From Herpetospermum pedunculosum (lineage: Eukaryota > Streptophyta > Magnoliopsida > Cucurbitales > Cucurbitaceae): 64,000 nt of DNA. The translations under genes were made by a program, and so were the position numbers. The notes beneath the pieces are model-generated. The model made no database searches and was not told the DNA's origin. It saw only the letters and a program-made list of their open reading frames with translations. Where the stretch lies: contig CM051525.1 in NCBI GenBank assembly GCA_028017165.1, positions 29,995,267 to 30,059,266 on the forward strand. Reading direction: 5' to 3'. Shown here in pieces: positions 1 to 11,405 of this stretch; the stretch's first letter is position 1, and the number at the start of each line of letters is the position of its first letter.

Positions 1-3000
1 CAAACGTGCACCATTGACCATGAACGGTTGCCCATGCTGCAGGTTCCTAATCTCAATTGCACCATGAACAAACACATTAGTTATAACGAAAGGACCTGAC
101 CATCTGGACTTAAGTTTGCCTGGAAATAATCTCAACCTTGAGTTAAATAACAAGACAAGCTGGCCTTTCTTAAAGTCCTTAATCCTAAGTCTACTGTCAT
201 GCCAAATTTTAGTTTTTTCCTTGTACATTTTGGCATTTTCATAGGACATATGTCTCAGCTCATCAAGCTCATGTAATTGCAGAGACCGCAATGTTCCCGC
301 ATTGGTCACGCAATAATTCAGCTCTTTTAGGGCCCAAAATGCTTTGATTTCCAATTCGAATGGTAAGTGACATGCTTTGCCATACACAAGTCTATAAGGA
401 GACATACCTAGGGGTGTCTTATATGCAGTCCTATATGCCCAAAGTGCATCCTCTAACTTAAACGACCAATCTTTTCTATTGGGTTTGACCACTTTTTCGA
501 GTATGTTTTTAATCTCCCTATTTGATATTTCAGCTTGTCCATTCGAATGTGGATGATAAGGGGTGGCTACTCTATGTCTAACATTGTACTTAGCCAACAC
601 TTTTTCCATAGCTTTATTAATAAAGTGTGTCCCTTCATCACTAATTATAGCACGAGGTGTACCAAACCTAGTAAAGATATGTCTATTAAGGAACTTAATG
701 ACTGTCTTGGCATCATTTGTTGGACATGCTATGGCTTCTACCCATTTAGATACATAATCTACAGCTACAAGTATGTAAAGGTTACCTGCTGATGGGGGAA
801 ATGGTCCCATGAAGTCAATGCCCCACACATCAAAGAGCTCCAACTCTAAGATGTAAGTGAGAGGCATCTCATCCTTCCGACTAAGGTTACCTGTTCTCTG
901 GCATTCATTGCAGCTGTGTGCATGGTCGTGGGCATCCTTGAAGATCGTGGGCCAATAGTAGCCACTTTGGAACACCTTTGCAGCTGTTCTTTGGCCACCA
1001 AAGTGTCCACCATAGGGAGATGTATGGCAGTGCTGCAGCACAGACTTCGCTTCAGCAGCTGACACACACTTTCTCAGCAAACCATCTGCACATGTCTTGT
1101 AGAGTGTAGGATCGTCCCAGATGAACTTCCTAGCTTCATGTAGGAACCTCTTCTTTTCTTGTCCTCCCTTGAAAGTTGGTAGTACCTGCGAGGCAAGGAA
1201 GTTAGCAATATCAGCAAACCAAGGTTCCTCATCGTTATCACGATGTGCTAACACAAAGACATGCTCATCGATAAAGGCATCAGAAATTGCGGTTTCCGCA
1301 ATTTTATCGCAATTATGCTGCAATCGAGAAAGATGATCTGCAACCACATTTTCGCATCCTTTCTTATCTCTAATGTCTAGATCAAAATCTTGCAGCAACA
1401 ATACCCATCTAATTAACCTAGGCTTAGCATCAGCCTTCCTCAGAAGGTATTTTAGTGCAGAATGATCGGTATACACAATGGTCCTAGTGCCTACAATGTA
1501 ATTCCTAAACTTCTCACAAGCAAACACTACAGCTAGCATTTCCTTTTCCGTGGTTGTGTAATTACATTGTGCCTCATTCAGTGTCTTACTAGCATAGTAT
1601 ACAGGGTGTGTTAGTTTATCAATCTTTTGTCCTAGCATAACCCCTACTGCATAGTCACTCGCATCACATAACATCTCAAATGGAAGGTCCCAATTTGGTC
1701 CTACTATAATAGGTGCTTTGACTAATGCTTCCTTAAGGGTTGTCCAAGCTAAGAAACATTCTTTTGAGAAGATGAATGGTTTATTCAGCTCTAGAAGCTC
1801 ACACAGAGGTTTAGAGATCTTTGAAAAGTTCTTAATGAACCTTCTATAGAAACCTGCGTGTCCTAAGAAACTTCTAATAGCTTTCACATTCTGAGGTTCC
1901 ACTAACTTCTCTATTATTTCAATCTTGGCCCTATCGACCTTTACTCCTGCTCTAGACACTCTATGACCTAGGACTATTCCTTCTTCCACCATGAAGTGGC
2001 ATTTCTCCCAATTAAGGACTAGGTTGGTCTCCTCACACCTAGCTAGGACTTGTCCTAAGTTCTCTAAACAATTTGTAAAAGAATCACCAAAGATTGAGAA
2101 GTCATCCATAAATATTTCTATCATGGATTCATCTAAGTCAGAGAAAATGGCCAACATACACCTTTGGAAAGTTGTTGGTGCATTGCATAAGCCAAAAGGC
2201 ATTCTGCGAAAAGCAAATGTTCCAAAGGGACATGTGAAGGTTGTTTTCTCCTGGTCCACAAGGTCTATGGTGATTTGGTTATATCCAGAATAACCATCTA
2301 GAAAGCAGTAGTAGGCTCGACCAACTATCCTATCTAACATATGGTCTATAAACGGTAAGGGAAAGTGATCTTTTTTTGTTTCTTTATTCAATTTTCTATA
2401 GTCCATACAGACTCTCCATCCTGTAATAGTTCTAGTTGGAATCAGTTCATTGCTCTCATTCACTACTACAGTCATCCCCCCCTTCTTAGGTACACATTGT
2501 ATTGGACTCACCCACTGACTACTAGCTATAGGGAAGATTACACCTGCGTCTAACCACTTTATTATCTCTTTTTTAACTACTTCCTTCATGGAGGGGTTCA
2601 ACCTACGTTGGTGATCTACTCGGGGTGTATGTTCTTCTTCCAATATTATCTTATGCATGCAGTAAGAAGGACTAATACCTCTAATGTCAGCAATCGTCCA
2701 TGCAATAGCTTTTTTATGTTGCTTAAGCAATAATATCAACTCAATTTCATGCTTTTCACTCAACTTGGACGAAATAATAACAGGCAAAGTATCATCACTT
2801 CCTAGATATGCATACTTAAGATGTTCAGGCAGTGGTTTTAATTCTAAGATAGGTGGATGCTCAATGGATGGTTTCAATGGATTCATGGATCTTTCAGTCA
2901 AGTCACTAGTCATACAAACATGCTGAGGTTTATCCACATGTATATCCATTATTTCAGAAATATTTAAGTCAGTTACATCTAATTGTACATAATCATTGGC

Positions 3001-5451
3001 ATGCTTAATCAGTAGTTCATGCTCAAGCTGTTCTTCCATTAGTGAATCTACTATGTCCATACTTGCACAAGATTCAGAGTCAGAAGGATACCTTAGAGCT
3101 TTAAAGACACTAAACTTAACCTCCTCATCATGAACCCTTATGGTGAGCTCACCTTTCTGGACATCAATCAAGGCCCTACCTGTGGCTAGAAATGGTCTGC
3201 CTAATAGGATGGGGACTTCCTTGTCTGCTTCATAATCCAGAATGATGAAGTCTGCAAGAAAAATAAACTTCTCAACCTTGACAAGAATATCCTCTATCTT
3301 ACCCTCAGGGTAGGCTATGGATCTGTCTGCCAACTGCAAGGTGACAGTGGTAGGACATGCTTCCCCTATTCCAAGCTGACGGAATAGTGATAGGGGCATG
3401 AGGTTTATGCTGGCTCCCAGGTCACAAAGAGCTCTGCCCACGTGCTTGCCTCCCAATTCAACTGGTAAGGTGAAGGAACCAGGATCCTTCTCCTTCTTTG
3501 GTAGCTTATTCTGGAGTATAGCACTGCACTCCTCAGTGAGATTCACTGTTTCAAATTCACCAATAATTTTCTTGTTAGTAATTATATCCTTCAAAAACTT
3601 AACATAAGAAGGCATAGATTGCAAAACCTCTACAAATGGAATATTAACATGCACTTGCTTAAGAATTTCTAAAAATTTATTAAAGTGCACTTCCTGTTCA
3701 TTTTTTTTCTTTAGCCTTCTAGGGAATGGAGGTGGTGGCACATATGTAGGCACTTCAGGTCGCCTCAGGACAGGTGGAGGCCTTGGAATTTCTTCTAGTT
3801 CCTCTATGATTGGTTCCAGCCTCACCCTTGATGTGCTTGTTGGTGGTTGACCTTGGTTTGGCAGAGAATCCAGTGGAGCACTAGACTCTTCATTCTCTAC
3901 TCTCTTTGGTGTTTCTCTAGTGTTGCTCACCAATGGTCTTCCACTTCGAAGTTCAATTGCTTGAACTTGCTCTTTACCATCCCTTCTAGGCACCTCAGTG
4001 TCATCAGGCAGTCTACCTTGGGGCCTACTTTTGAGTTCATTGGCTAGTTGCCCTATTTGGTTCTCTAGGCTCCTAAGGGTAGCTTGCTGACTTTGTAGAG
4101 TAGCATCATTCTTTGCAATGTACTCCTTAAGTAGATTTTCTACAGATGACCCTATTGGTTGGTTGTATGGTTTTTGATACATGGATTGGTTATTTTGGGG
4201 AGTGAAACCAGGTGTTCCACTCGGCCTTGGTTGGTTTTGACTTTGGTTAGTGTTCTGTTGCCCACCCCAAGAAAGATTTGGGTGGTTTCTCCAACCAGGA
4301 TTGTAAGTGTTAGAGTAGGGGTTATTCCTAGGCTGTTGTTGGCTTCCAACATAACAGACTGAGGCTGGATTCCCAGGGCAGTATTCATACAGGTGCCCTT
4401 CCCCACAGAATCCACAGATCAGTGTCTCACCTTGACTTGTTTGTGCCCCCATTGAGATGGTTGCTGCGGTGTTGACACTGGATTGGAGATTGGTTTGAGC
4501 CATTTGTTTGACTAGGTTGGTCAGGGCGTTTATTTGGTTGCTCATTGCACTGAGTGCATCCTTGTCTTGAGCTCTCCTAGGCTCTACTGGATCATCTGAC
4601 CACCTACAGTGAGAGGCTGAGATCTTCTCCAGGATCTCATAGGCTTCATTATAGCTTTTAGAAAGCATGGAACCACCAGCTGACGAATTCAGCACTTGCC
4701 TAGTGCTGGGGTTGCATCCTTTGAAAAAGACTTCTATTTGGATACACCATGGGATGCCATGGTGTGGACATTTAAGCAGAAGGTCCTTGAACCTTGTCCA
4801 AGCTTTGTGAAGAGACTCATTTTCAGCTTGTTTGAATTTAATTATGTCATCACGAAAGTTTGAATTCGTATCAGGTGGAAAGTATTTGACTAGGAATTTC
4901 TCAGCCAGATCTGTCCAATTGACAACTGATCCGGAAGGTAATGAGTTCAACCACGTTTTGGCTTTATCTCTTAATGAGTAAGGGAAGAGGTAAAGCCTCA
5001 AGGCTTCTTGGGAAACTCCAGGGATAAGGAAGGTATCGCTAACTCCTAGGAAGTTTCTTAGATGGTTGTGGGGGTCCTCATTTTCCACTCCAAAGAATTG
5101 TCCCACAGTGGACAACATTTGGAACATTACTGGCTTTAACTCGAATGAGTTGGCAGTAATTTCAGGGCGTATGATGCTTGGGTTTAGCTCCCCAGGCATG
5201 GGGACTAAGTAGGAGAGAATGGCACTATCCTTGTCATTCGCTATTTCGATGGGGTTGCGAATGGTAGGTGCCGGATTTGGGTTTGTTCTATCCATTTCTA
5301 TTTGATGGGATTGTGATGACTCAGTAGAGTCAGCAAGGTTTGGAGGTATAGAGGGTTGGTTGAAGAGACGTTTCTTAGCTCTGTTTCTGGCCCTAAGTAA
5401 TCTCTCAGGCTCAGGATTGAACTCTAGATCGCTACTTGAATGCTCATTCAT
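1..5451 (-). CDS. Gag-Pol polyprotein of element A, partial at its C-terminus
   Basis: The frame starts at ATG 5449-5451, after an in-frame stop at 5455-5457. Checked triplet by triplet, it has no stop down to base 1, giving 1,817 codons. Domains in order: retrotransposon Gag (about residues 110-270); a Gag zinc knuckle near residue 347 (C-x2-C-x3-H-x4-C, CGFCGEGHLYEYC); retropepsin with DLGAS at 3409-3423 (residue 677); reverse transcriptase with FMDDF at 2098-2112 (residues 1114-1118); RNase H (about 1240-1360); integrase with an HHCC region (about 1470-1520) and a D,D35E triad. The last D and E of the triad are at 637-639 and 529-531, 35 residues apart. The frame leaves the window in the integrase tail, just after a KLKSRW segment. 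It would copy and integrate the element through a cytoplasmic particle. It is the only Gag here with a zinc knuckle. It was easy to overlook because it has no stop inside the window. Confidence 0.93.
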   Translation of the reverse strand, partial: MNEHSSSDLEFNPEPERLLRARNRAKKRLFNQPSIPPNLADSTESSQSHQIEMDRTNPNPAPTIRNPIEIANDKDSAILSYLVPMPGELNPSIIRPEITANSFELKPVMFQMLSTVGQFFGVENEDPHNHLRNFLGVSDTFLIPGVSQEALRLYLFPYSLRDKAKTWLNSLPSGSVVNWTDLAEKFLVKYFPPDTNSNFRDDIIKFKQAENESLHKAWTRFKDLLLKCPHHGIPWCIQIEVFFKGCNPSTRQVLNSSAGGSMLSKSYNEAYEILEKISASHCRWSDDPVEPRRAQDKDALSAMSNQINALTNLVKQMAQTNLQSSVNTAATISMGAQTSQGETLICGFCGEGHLYEYCPGNPASVCYVGSQQQPRNNPYSNTYNPGWRNHPNLSWGGQQNTNQSQNQPRPSGTPGFTPQNNQSMYQKPYNQPIGSSVENLLKEYIAKNDATLQSQQATLRSLENQIGQLANELKSRPQGRLPDDTEVPRRDGKEQVQAIELRSGRPLVSNTRETPKRVENEESSAPLDSLPNQGQPPTSTSRVRLEPIIEELEEIPRPPPVLRRPEVPTYVPPPPFPRRLKKKNEQEVHFNKFLEILKQVHVNIPFVEVLQSMPSYVKFLKDIITNKKIIGEFETVNLTEECSAILQNKLPKKEKDPGSFTLPVELGGKHVGRALCDLGASINLMPLSLFRQLGIGEACPTTVTLQLADRSIAYPEGKIEDILVKVEKFIFLADFIILDYEADKEVPILLGRPFLATGRALIDVQKGELTIRVHDEEVKFSVFKALRYPSDSESCASMDIVDSLMEEQLEHELLIKHANDYVQLDVTDLNISEIMDIHVDKPQHVCMTSDLTERSMNPLKPSIEHPPILELKPLPEHLKYAYLGSDDTLPVIISSKLSEKHEIELILLLKQHKKAIAWTIADIRGISPSYCMHKIILEEEHTPRVDHQRRLNPSMKEVVKKEIIKWLDAGVIFPIASSQWVSPIQCVPKKGGMTVVVNESNELIPTRTITGWRVCMDYRKLNKETKKDHFPLPFIDHMLDRIVGRAYYCFLDGYSGYNQITIDLVDQEKTTFTCPFGTFAFRRMPFGLCNAPTTFQRCMLAIFSDLDESMIEIFMDDFSIFGDSFTNCLENLGQVLARCEETNLVLNWEKCHFMVEEGIVLGHRVSRAGVKVDRAKIEIIEKLVEPQNVKAIRSFLGHAGFYRRFIKNFSKISKPLCELLELNKPFIFSKECFLAWTTLKEALVKAPIIVGPNWDLPFEMLCDASDYAVGVMLGQKIDKLTHPVYYASKTLNEAQCNYTTTEKEMLAVVFACEKFRNYIVGTRTIVYTDHSALKYLLRKADAKPRLIRWVLLLQDFDLDIRDKKGCENVVADHLSRLQHNCDKIAETAISDAFIDEHVFVLAHRDNDEEPWFADIANFLASQVLPTFKGGQEKKRFLHEARKFIWDDPTLYKTCADGLLRKCVSAAEAKSVLQHCHTSPYGGHFGGQRTAAKVFQSGYYWPTIFKDAHDHAHSCNECQRTGNLSRKDEMPLTYILELELFDVWGIDFMGPFPPSAGNLYILVAVDYVSKWVEAIACPTNDAKTVIKFLNRHIFTRFGTPRAIISDEGTHFINKAMEKVLAKYNVRHRVATPYHPHSNGQAEISNREIKNILEKVVKPNRKDWSFKLEDALWAYRTAYKTPLGMSPYRLVYGKACHLPFELEIKAFWALKELNYCVTNAGTLRSLQLHELDELRHMSYENAKMYKEKTKIWHDSRLRIKDFKKGQLVLLFNSRLRLFPGKLKSRWSGPFVITNVFVHGAIEIRNLQHGQPFMVNGARL

Positions 5452-5556
5452 AAACTAACCCAATGGTACCTGCAAAAGAAATGAAAATAGATCAGCTCCA
5501 ATAGATATTAAGATTTGTGTTTCTAACTTAACAAACTTCGTTTTCACTAAACTAAA

Positions 5557-5574
5557 TCCCTGGCAGCGGCGCCA
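5557..5574 (-). other. Primer-binding site of element A, tRNA-Asp type
   Basis: On the minus strand this reads TGGCGCCGCTGCCAGGGA. The 3' end of plant tRNA-Asp would pair with TGGCGCCGTTGCCGGGGA, so 16 of 18 bases fit. It lies six bases inside the LTR end. It marks where minus-strand DNA synthesis would start. About 105 bases of leader (5452-5556) separate it from the gag start. Confidence 0.85.
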
Positions 5575-5580
5575 AAAACT

Positions 5581-7289
5581 TGTTGCGTGCTCAATGTTTA
5601 AAAGAAATATGCAATGATAGAGCACTCAGAACATGCAAGCATACATGATCTTGTAGCAAGTAATAAGTATTTTTTCATTCGATTTCCCACAGAGATTTAT
5701 TCTTAGTTACTAGCGAAGTGTTTTGTTAAGTGAGATTGGGTGGATTAAATGAGGTAGATTTGGTTTTGATGTGCCTAATTACTAAGGAATGTGTAAAGGA
5801 TGGAAGCATAAACAAGTGCAAGTAAAAAATAAACTTGAATGTAAAGAGAACAAGTAAACGAAGAGAAGAAAAACGACTAAGGCAAATCTTAACTAAGGGA
5901 ATTGCGGAAACAACAATTATTTAGCAATGTTACTAACAGCGAAATGTGTGTAAAGTGTGGAAACAAGGGCTACTAACGACTCCTCTATAGGCTTTATCAC
6001 ACGATTCTCAAGCATTAGATCAACTCATCATGCATCAAACTAACTCATTCTCATGTATCTTCCGATTTCATGCATTAGATCCTTTAGTTTACTCATGTCC
6101 AAGTAAGGTCTTAAGCATCTTGTTATAACAGTAAGTTGTGATTTGTACTAGGAAAACGCCTATTCCTAGGTCGTTTTCTGGCTACCTTGAGAGGCTAGCA
6201 TGAGTGTATGACTCTGAACTCTTACTCCTTCCAGAGGTTAGGAGTTCTTTGGACAAAATGGATGGCCAATCGAAATTGCCTGTGGGATGAAGCTTACATA
6301 CATTCAATGCATTCGAGAGCTATCCTACATGCTTGATTCACGTGTTTCTACCTATACATTTGTCATTAGCATACCCTTATGTGGTTTAGTTACTCATGGA
6401 TGCAGATGGAATGGAAAGAGTAGATGAAGAAGACATGCTTAGAAGAATATTAAAGACAGAACAGAAGGTAAAAACGGTAAGCAGAGAAGGTAAAGAACTT
6501 GCGAAGTGATGAAATTGTGCTTCGATGAACCAATCGTTTGAACTAAGCAAATGACGACTTTGAATGACTAAAGTAAAACAGAAAGCAACGAAATTGAATA
6601 GCGCAGCAAATAAAAGGGAAATAACAAAAAACAGTAATGGAAATGGAAAGCTAAAACAGGAAGAAGTAAAGCCGTGCGTGATCTTCTCGTTGCGAACGCC
6701 TCGGCTGAAGGGTGAAAGGAAGCCTTGCTTGAATGAATCTAATCAGAAGAGAAGATACATCTTCTCTCCTTCCTATCAGATTGTCGACTCCAACAGCTGA
6801 ACCTTTCAAACCAACAGACGGAAGAGAGAAAAAGAGTGGAAAAGACTGCGTTGAACTGGAAGTCTACGCCGTTCAAGTGTGTTTCAACCTTCCATCTTGA
6901 CCTCCTTTTATAGTGTTCTGCAGGTACGATTGGGCCAAGGAGAACCATCCATTCTCAACGTCGTACTTCTACGTGGCTGCAGGAGAAAGAATGGATCCCT
7001 GAAAGATCGGAACAAAACAGAAAATGGTTACACAACTTACGGATTTCACTTAAAACATTGCGGTTTTAGCAATGTTTCCGCAATGCTTCAGCAATGTGCA
7101 ATTTTCAATCATTTAACTTTGTTTTTGGTTCTTTTTCTTTTCTTTTGCATATAAGTCCTAATTTAGCTTCATTCTTATAATTCTCATATATAAGCACAAG
7201 TTCAAGCTAAATCCTACCAAAAACACTTACAAATGCACAACTTTCCATAGCAAACAAGTCCTAAAATAGTCACTTTTGGAGACGTAACA
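5581..7289 (-). repeat. 5' LTR of element A (1,709 bp)
   Basis: On the plus strand it begins TGTTGCGT and ends ACGTAACA, a near-perfect terminal inverted repeat (one mismatch). It starts next to the primer site and ends where element B sequence resumes. It contains no convincing gene. Small open frames between 6564 and 7154 are short, lack family features and overlap each other. The second LTR is outside the window, so age cannot be judged. Confidence 0.88.
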
Positions 7290-7760
7290 GCTACCTCATG
7301 CAAAAACTAGATATGCAAATGCCAAGATTCCAAAAAGCACTTCCTAGATCATCATAATTAGAAAGCGATAAATAGAGTCCCAAGCACTTCAAATTCTAAG
7401 TCTACACTGCTCAACAAACTGCACATGAAAATCCAAAACATCCACCCCAACCTCAGAAGATAGCATTGTCCTCAATGCTTCTAATCAGATACGCAAAAAT
7501 AAAAAGAAAGGAAAACGACACTTCCCTGATCTTTGCGAGGTTGGCGAGGGACAAGAAGCGACGCTTTCTTACCAAAGCCCAATTTCCTCAACTTCTCCTC
7601 ATCCTCCTAAAAAAAACAGCATGCAAATAAATTAAATTAAACTACGAAACTTAAACTAAAACAACAAAACTAAATAGTGAAAAACGGTTCAACACTCGGG
7701 TGCCTCCGAGAAGCGCATAATTTTTAAAGTCGTTTGCTCGACTGAATTCTCCCTAAGAAC
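7290..7760 (-). other. 3' noncoding region of element B, with internal polypurine tract and stem-loop
   Basis: No gene here. On the minus strand it holds the end of the module shared by elements C, D, G, H and I. Just after the frame are a GTCG/CGAC stem and a CTCGG/CCGAG hairpin (about 7695-7745). Further on are an AGCATTG/CAATGCT stem-loop (7462-7479) and a purine tract (plus-strand CATCCACCCCAACCTC, 7440-7455). The remainder of the module is beyond the insertion of element A. Confidence 0.75.
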
Positions 7761-9350
7761 TCAACCATAATCCGACAGCGCGGGGGATGTTCCCATCATC
7801 TTCTCGTCCACGCTGACCCTGCAAACATCATTCAAAAATATTTTTTCTCTTCGTGCTTCGAGCACGTGAATATCATCATTATTAGTTCCATAAAAAACAA
7901 CACCATCATCATTCAAATTTAAATCTTTTTTTCCTAACAGAGACATAAGAATTATCCCTCAAGCTCGAGGTCAAACTCTTATCCTCCACACATTCCAGAC
8001 AACCAACAGTTTCCATAGACTTCAATTCAAACATGGAAAATTCATTGATAGTTTCATCAAACTCCAAAGAAATGACGCCCTTATACACATCAATTTTGAC
8101 CCTAACGGTCTTTAAAAAGGGACGCCCCAACAACATGGAAGATGAGACATTCAGAGATTTTCCATTCATATCCAAAACAAAAAAGTCTGCAGGAAACATC
8201 ATACTTCCTACTCTAACAAGAATATCCTTGACCTTTCCTCTAGGACAAATACAGGACCCATTGGCTAATTGCACAACCACATCAGTTTCATGCATTTCAT
8301 TTAATTTAAGATCTTGAAACAATGCATAAGACATCACATTCACAGATGCACTTAGGTCTAGCATGGCATTTTTAACTACTTTACTACCTATCATGCATGG
8401 GATAGTAAATGTACCTGGGTCATTGCGCTTGGTTGGCAACAAAACTGGAAGAATTGCCGAGACATTTTCTTTTTTCTTCTCATCAGTCACTCTTGACTTT
8501 CTTTTCTTTGTGCACCAACTCTTGAGAAACTTGGCGTATTTTGGAATTTGACTTACCGCCTCCAAGAGTGGAATGTTCACCATCACCTACTGGAAGGTTT
8601 TGAGGACCTCTTATTCTTCGTTCACCATGGTAGGCTTCGCAAGCCTACTAGGGAAGGGTGCTGCGGGAACATTCTCTTGCACAATTTTCTTCTGCTCTTC
8701 CTTTTTCTCAACATTCTCATTCTCAAGATGACTCGGGGAGGACACATTTAGGTTGTCCTTCTCAGCTCTAGAGGGAACTGCTTTCCCACTTTTCAGCTGG
8801 ATTAAACTCACGTTCTCACACGAGTTCACTGTGGTTTGGGAAGGAAGCTTCCCTGAGCTCTTGCTCTCGATCTTACTAATCGACACGGCCATTTGAGTGA
8901 GTTGTTTGTTCAAATTCTGCAGCTCATCCTTTTGTGAATTTAGCTGGTCACGAGCTTCCTTCTGAAACCGGCTCGTCGAATTAACGATGGTTCTTACCAT
9001 CTCTTCCATCGAATTGGAGGAACTGGAGGCTTGAGCTTGGGTGGAGTTCTGAGGCCTATCGAATGGCTGACCTTGGTAACGTTGCTGTCCATCTAAGTTC
9101 CCATAGCTCAAATTTGGGTGGTCTCGCCAACCGGGGTTGTACGTGTTTGAATATGGATCGTACTTCCTAGGGTTGGAAGCATATCCCCCTGTGGCATTGA
9201 CCTCCTTTGCCTCACGGTTTCCTCCTCTAACAAACTTTTTAAGCAAATTCCCTATCTCGGCCACCTGGGCCTTCATTTCAGTCATCTCATTAATCTGACT
9301 AACCTGGTGGACTTGTCCTGCTCCACGAATACCGAACTGCTGCGAGTTAG
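7761..9350 (-). pseudogene. Gag-protease of element B, broken
   Basis: Translation matches the Gag-protease of elements C, I and G. The Gag C-terminal region (8611-9350) and protease (7909-8586) are in one frame, separated by two nonsense codons (TAA at 8608-8610, TAG at 8587-8589). Near 7930 an extra A in a run shifts the frame, and the last 60 residues, ending SDYG, continue in another frame to a stop at 7761-7763. The protease motif is DLSAS (8344-8358) instead of DLGAS, so the active-site glycine is also lost. No reverse transcriptase or integrase follows. Gag is cut at 9350 by element H. Confidence 0.88.
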
Positions 9351-9937
9351 TGATAGCACTCCAAAAGTGCTAATATTTAGCTCCTAAGTCTTGCGAATTA
9401 AGTAATTAACTGTGCTTAATTGATATATTTTGTATAATTTAATTACTTAGGGGTAACTCGAACCATTGAATTAATTAAGAGCTTAAAAGAACGTTCAGAG
9501 GATAATTTTGATTAATCGTTCTGAGTGTTTATACTATGTAAATTAATTAATCAAATGATATCTCAATTGTGATAAGTGGTCTGGTGGTGCAGGAGGAATC
9601 TGACAAGTCGATAGGCTTGAGTTCGAGTCCAGAGGAGGACAGAATTCCAATTATTTTTCTCAGCCACAGACCCGAGCGTCGAGACGCTGCCTGTAGGGTC
9701 TAACGAAGACTAAATTCCATCAGGAGCGTCTCGACGCTCCGACGATGATAAAAACCCATTTTTAGGTCATTCACTCGGGTTTGGCTTTATTTTTAGCGTT
9801 TTCTCTCTAGATTCTTAGGGTTTTCTCCCATTTTTTCATATATCAAAGCATAGGCTTGGTTGGATTAGCTTGGTTTTGATCCCGAGCAAGGTAACTACTC
9901 TAATTTGAGGTTAGAGGTTAAATTTGATGCGATTCTT
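9351..9937 (+). repeat. 5' LTR of element H, first part
   Basis: It starts TGATAGCACTCCAAAAGTGC, as the 3' copy does at 29547, and runs parallel to it up to the insertion of C. Around 9670-9745 it carries copies of the GCGTCGAGACGC interrupted palindrome seen in the other gypsy LTRs. No gene. Confidence 0.85.
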
Positions 9938-11401
9938 TGATAACTCCATTTTGGAGCTATTAAATACTTCCTAATTATAGCTAAATTCCGCATTTAAATG
10001 TTTAATTAATCTCGGTTGTAGGAGAAATGCGGCGAAGAGCTCATGCGTCCATTGGACCCGTTTCGGAGCTAATAGCGGAGTTTTAACGCCCTGGGAGTGC
10101 ATCGGGAAAAGGGCAAGTCAATCCAAGAAGAACCGGACCAAAATTGCCTAGGAGAGGCAATTTTCCAGCCCAAACCCGAGAGCAAGTGTCGAGCATCAGC
10201 GTCGAGACGCTTGCTCGACGCTGCCGAAGCGTCGAGACGCTTGCTCGACGCTGCCGAAGCGTCGAGACGCTTGCTCGACGCTGCCGAAGCGTCGAGACCC
10301 TGCTGCGGCGTCGAGACGCTCCGGAGGAGGCGCGCGCGCGGATCACTTAGGTCGTAGCGTCGCGACGCTACGACGATTTAAATGGGATGCAAGACGATTT
10401 TTGCAGCAACTTTTGGACATTTTTTTTCCTCTTCGGTTTTTCATCTTCTTCCTCTCGGCTTTTCTTCGTTTTTCACCTTTGCTCCGCCATTTGTGGCATT
10501 TTTTGGAGCTTTTAGTTTGTATTAGCTTAGAGACGACTTCCATGGCCTTCCTTGGAGCGGAGATGACAATCCGTCCCATGGACGGCTAAGGTAAGGTGAA
10601 CGGTTTGGGATAATTTGAGGGATTTGTTGTTAGATTTTTAAGCTTTGATAATCTATGCTATAGTTTCCTACTTGGTGGCTGATTTGTATGCATTTATTAA
10701 TCCTATGCATATGTTAGATTTCGCCGATTGACGCTCGTGTTTTCTAGCATTTTGTTAGTGTTAAAGAGTAGCGATGTCGTGCCTCTCACTATTCGACTAG
10801 TAACACAGATTAATAAAATTAAACCGGAGTATCCAGTCATGCATGATGGTTGTTGGGTACATACAGAGCTTGCGGGTAGCCAGTTAGCAATTAGATTACG
10901 TGATCGAATGTCTGTCGCGGTATGCTAGTGACTATCTAGAGTCAATTTGGGGCTGATCACCCTAATGCAACTTTAGATAATGTTTGATTAGAACTGTGTG
11001 GTCTAATTAATTTCTATGGAGCCGGTTACCTTGGGGCTTCTCGTGTAACCGACCGTGTGTATTACAAACTGCTCGCCTTAGAATTGTGTTAAATGATAAG
11101 TTGAAGAACGTCTAACAAATAAATCCCGAAAATCCCCAAACCGTGCACTCGTCTCTCTCTCTCTCTTTTATTTCCTACGTTAGCTTTTAATTATCTTTCT
11201 TGCATGCTTAAACATCCCCCCGTTACAAAAAACCAATTAATCAATTAATTTCAAGTTCAATTTAATTTTAATCACAACCTTCTCCGTGGATCGACCCTGT
11301 TACCACTAGCTGCAAAGCTTTGGTTAATAGGCTTATAAATTTTATTTTGGCGAGTCTCGACAACTCGAATTTAGGGAGGATATTCAAAATCCGTCCCACC
11401 A
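9938..11401 (+). repeat. 5' LTR of element C (1,464 bp)
   Basis: It begins TGATAACTCC and ends CCCACCA, four bases before the primer site. Near 10199-10288 a 30-bp unit built on GCGTCGAGACGC occurs three times; the 3' LTR has one. A CT microsatellite lies at about 11153-11168. Short open frames on both strands in 10083-10357 are read through these repeats and are not genes. Confidence 0.9.
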
Positions 11402-11405
11402 AAAT

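Larger units (their letters stand above)
1..7289 (-). mobile_element. Element A: Ty3/gypsy LTR retrotransposon, 5' part, runs off the left edge
   Basis: Read on the minus strand, the order is 5' LTR (5581-7289), primer-binding site (5557-5574), a leader of about 100 bases, then one long gag-pol frame that leaves the window at base 1. The 3' end and 3' LTR are outside. The element is inserted in the 3' noncoding region of element B, whose sequence resumes at 7290. The duplicated target should be GCTAC (7290-7294), but the partner copy lies outside, so it cannot be confirmed. The open frame and intact LTR ends suggest a fairly young copy. The lineage (Athila/Tat-like) is inferred from the tRNA-Asp primer site and integrase tail style. 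Confidence 0.9.
7290..9350 (-). mobile_element. Element B: decayed gag-protease gypsy element, internal fragment
   Basis: This minus-strand fragment holds the Gag C-terminal half, protease and part of the 3' noncoding module. It is cut on the low side by element A at 7289 and on the high side by element H at 9351, where the Gag frame stops abruptly. The rest of its Gag and its LTRs are not visible here. Its target-site copy for H would be GTTAG (9346-9350); H's right end is lost, so this is unconfirmed. It is the oldest layer of the left half, as it carries both other insertions and several inactivating changes. Confidence 0.85.

Noticed and set aside
10083..10357. Overlapping open frames on both strands with VETLARR-like repeats (also 13000-13700, 20636-21323, 26181-26395, 31717-32028, 36998-37309, 41397-41723, 60627-61089)
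   Set aside because: They are translations of the GCGTCGAGACGC palindromic repeat and GC-rich tandem units in LTRs, present on both strands and changing with repeat number.
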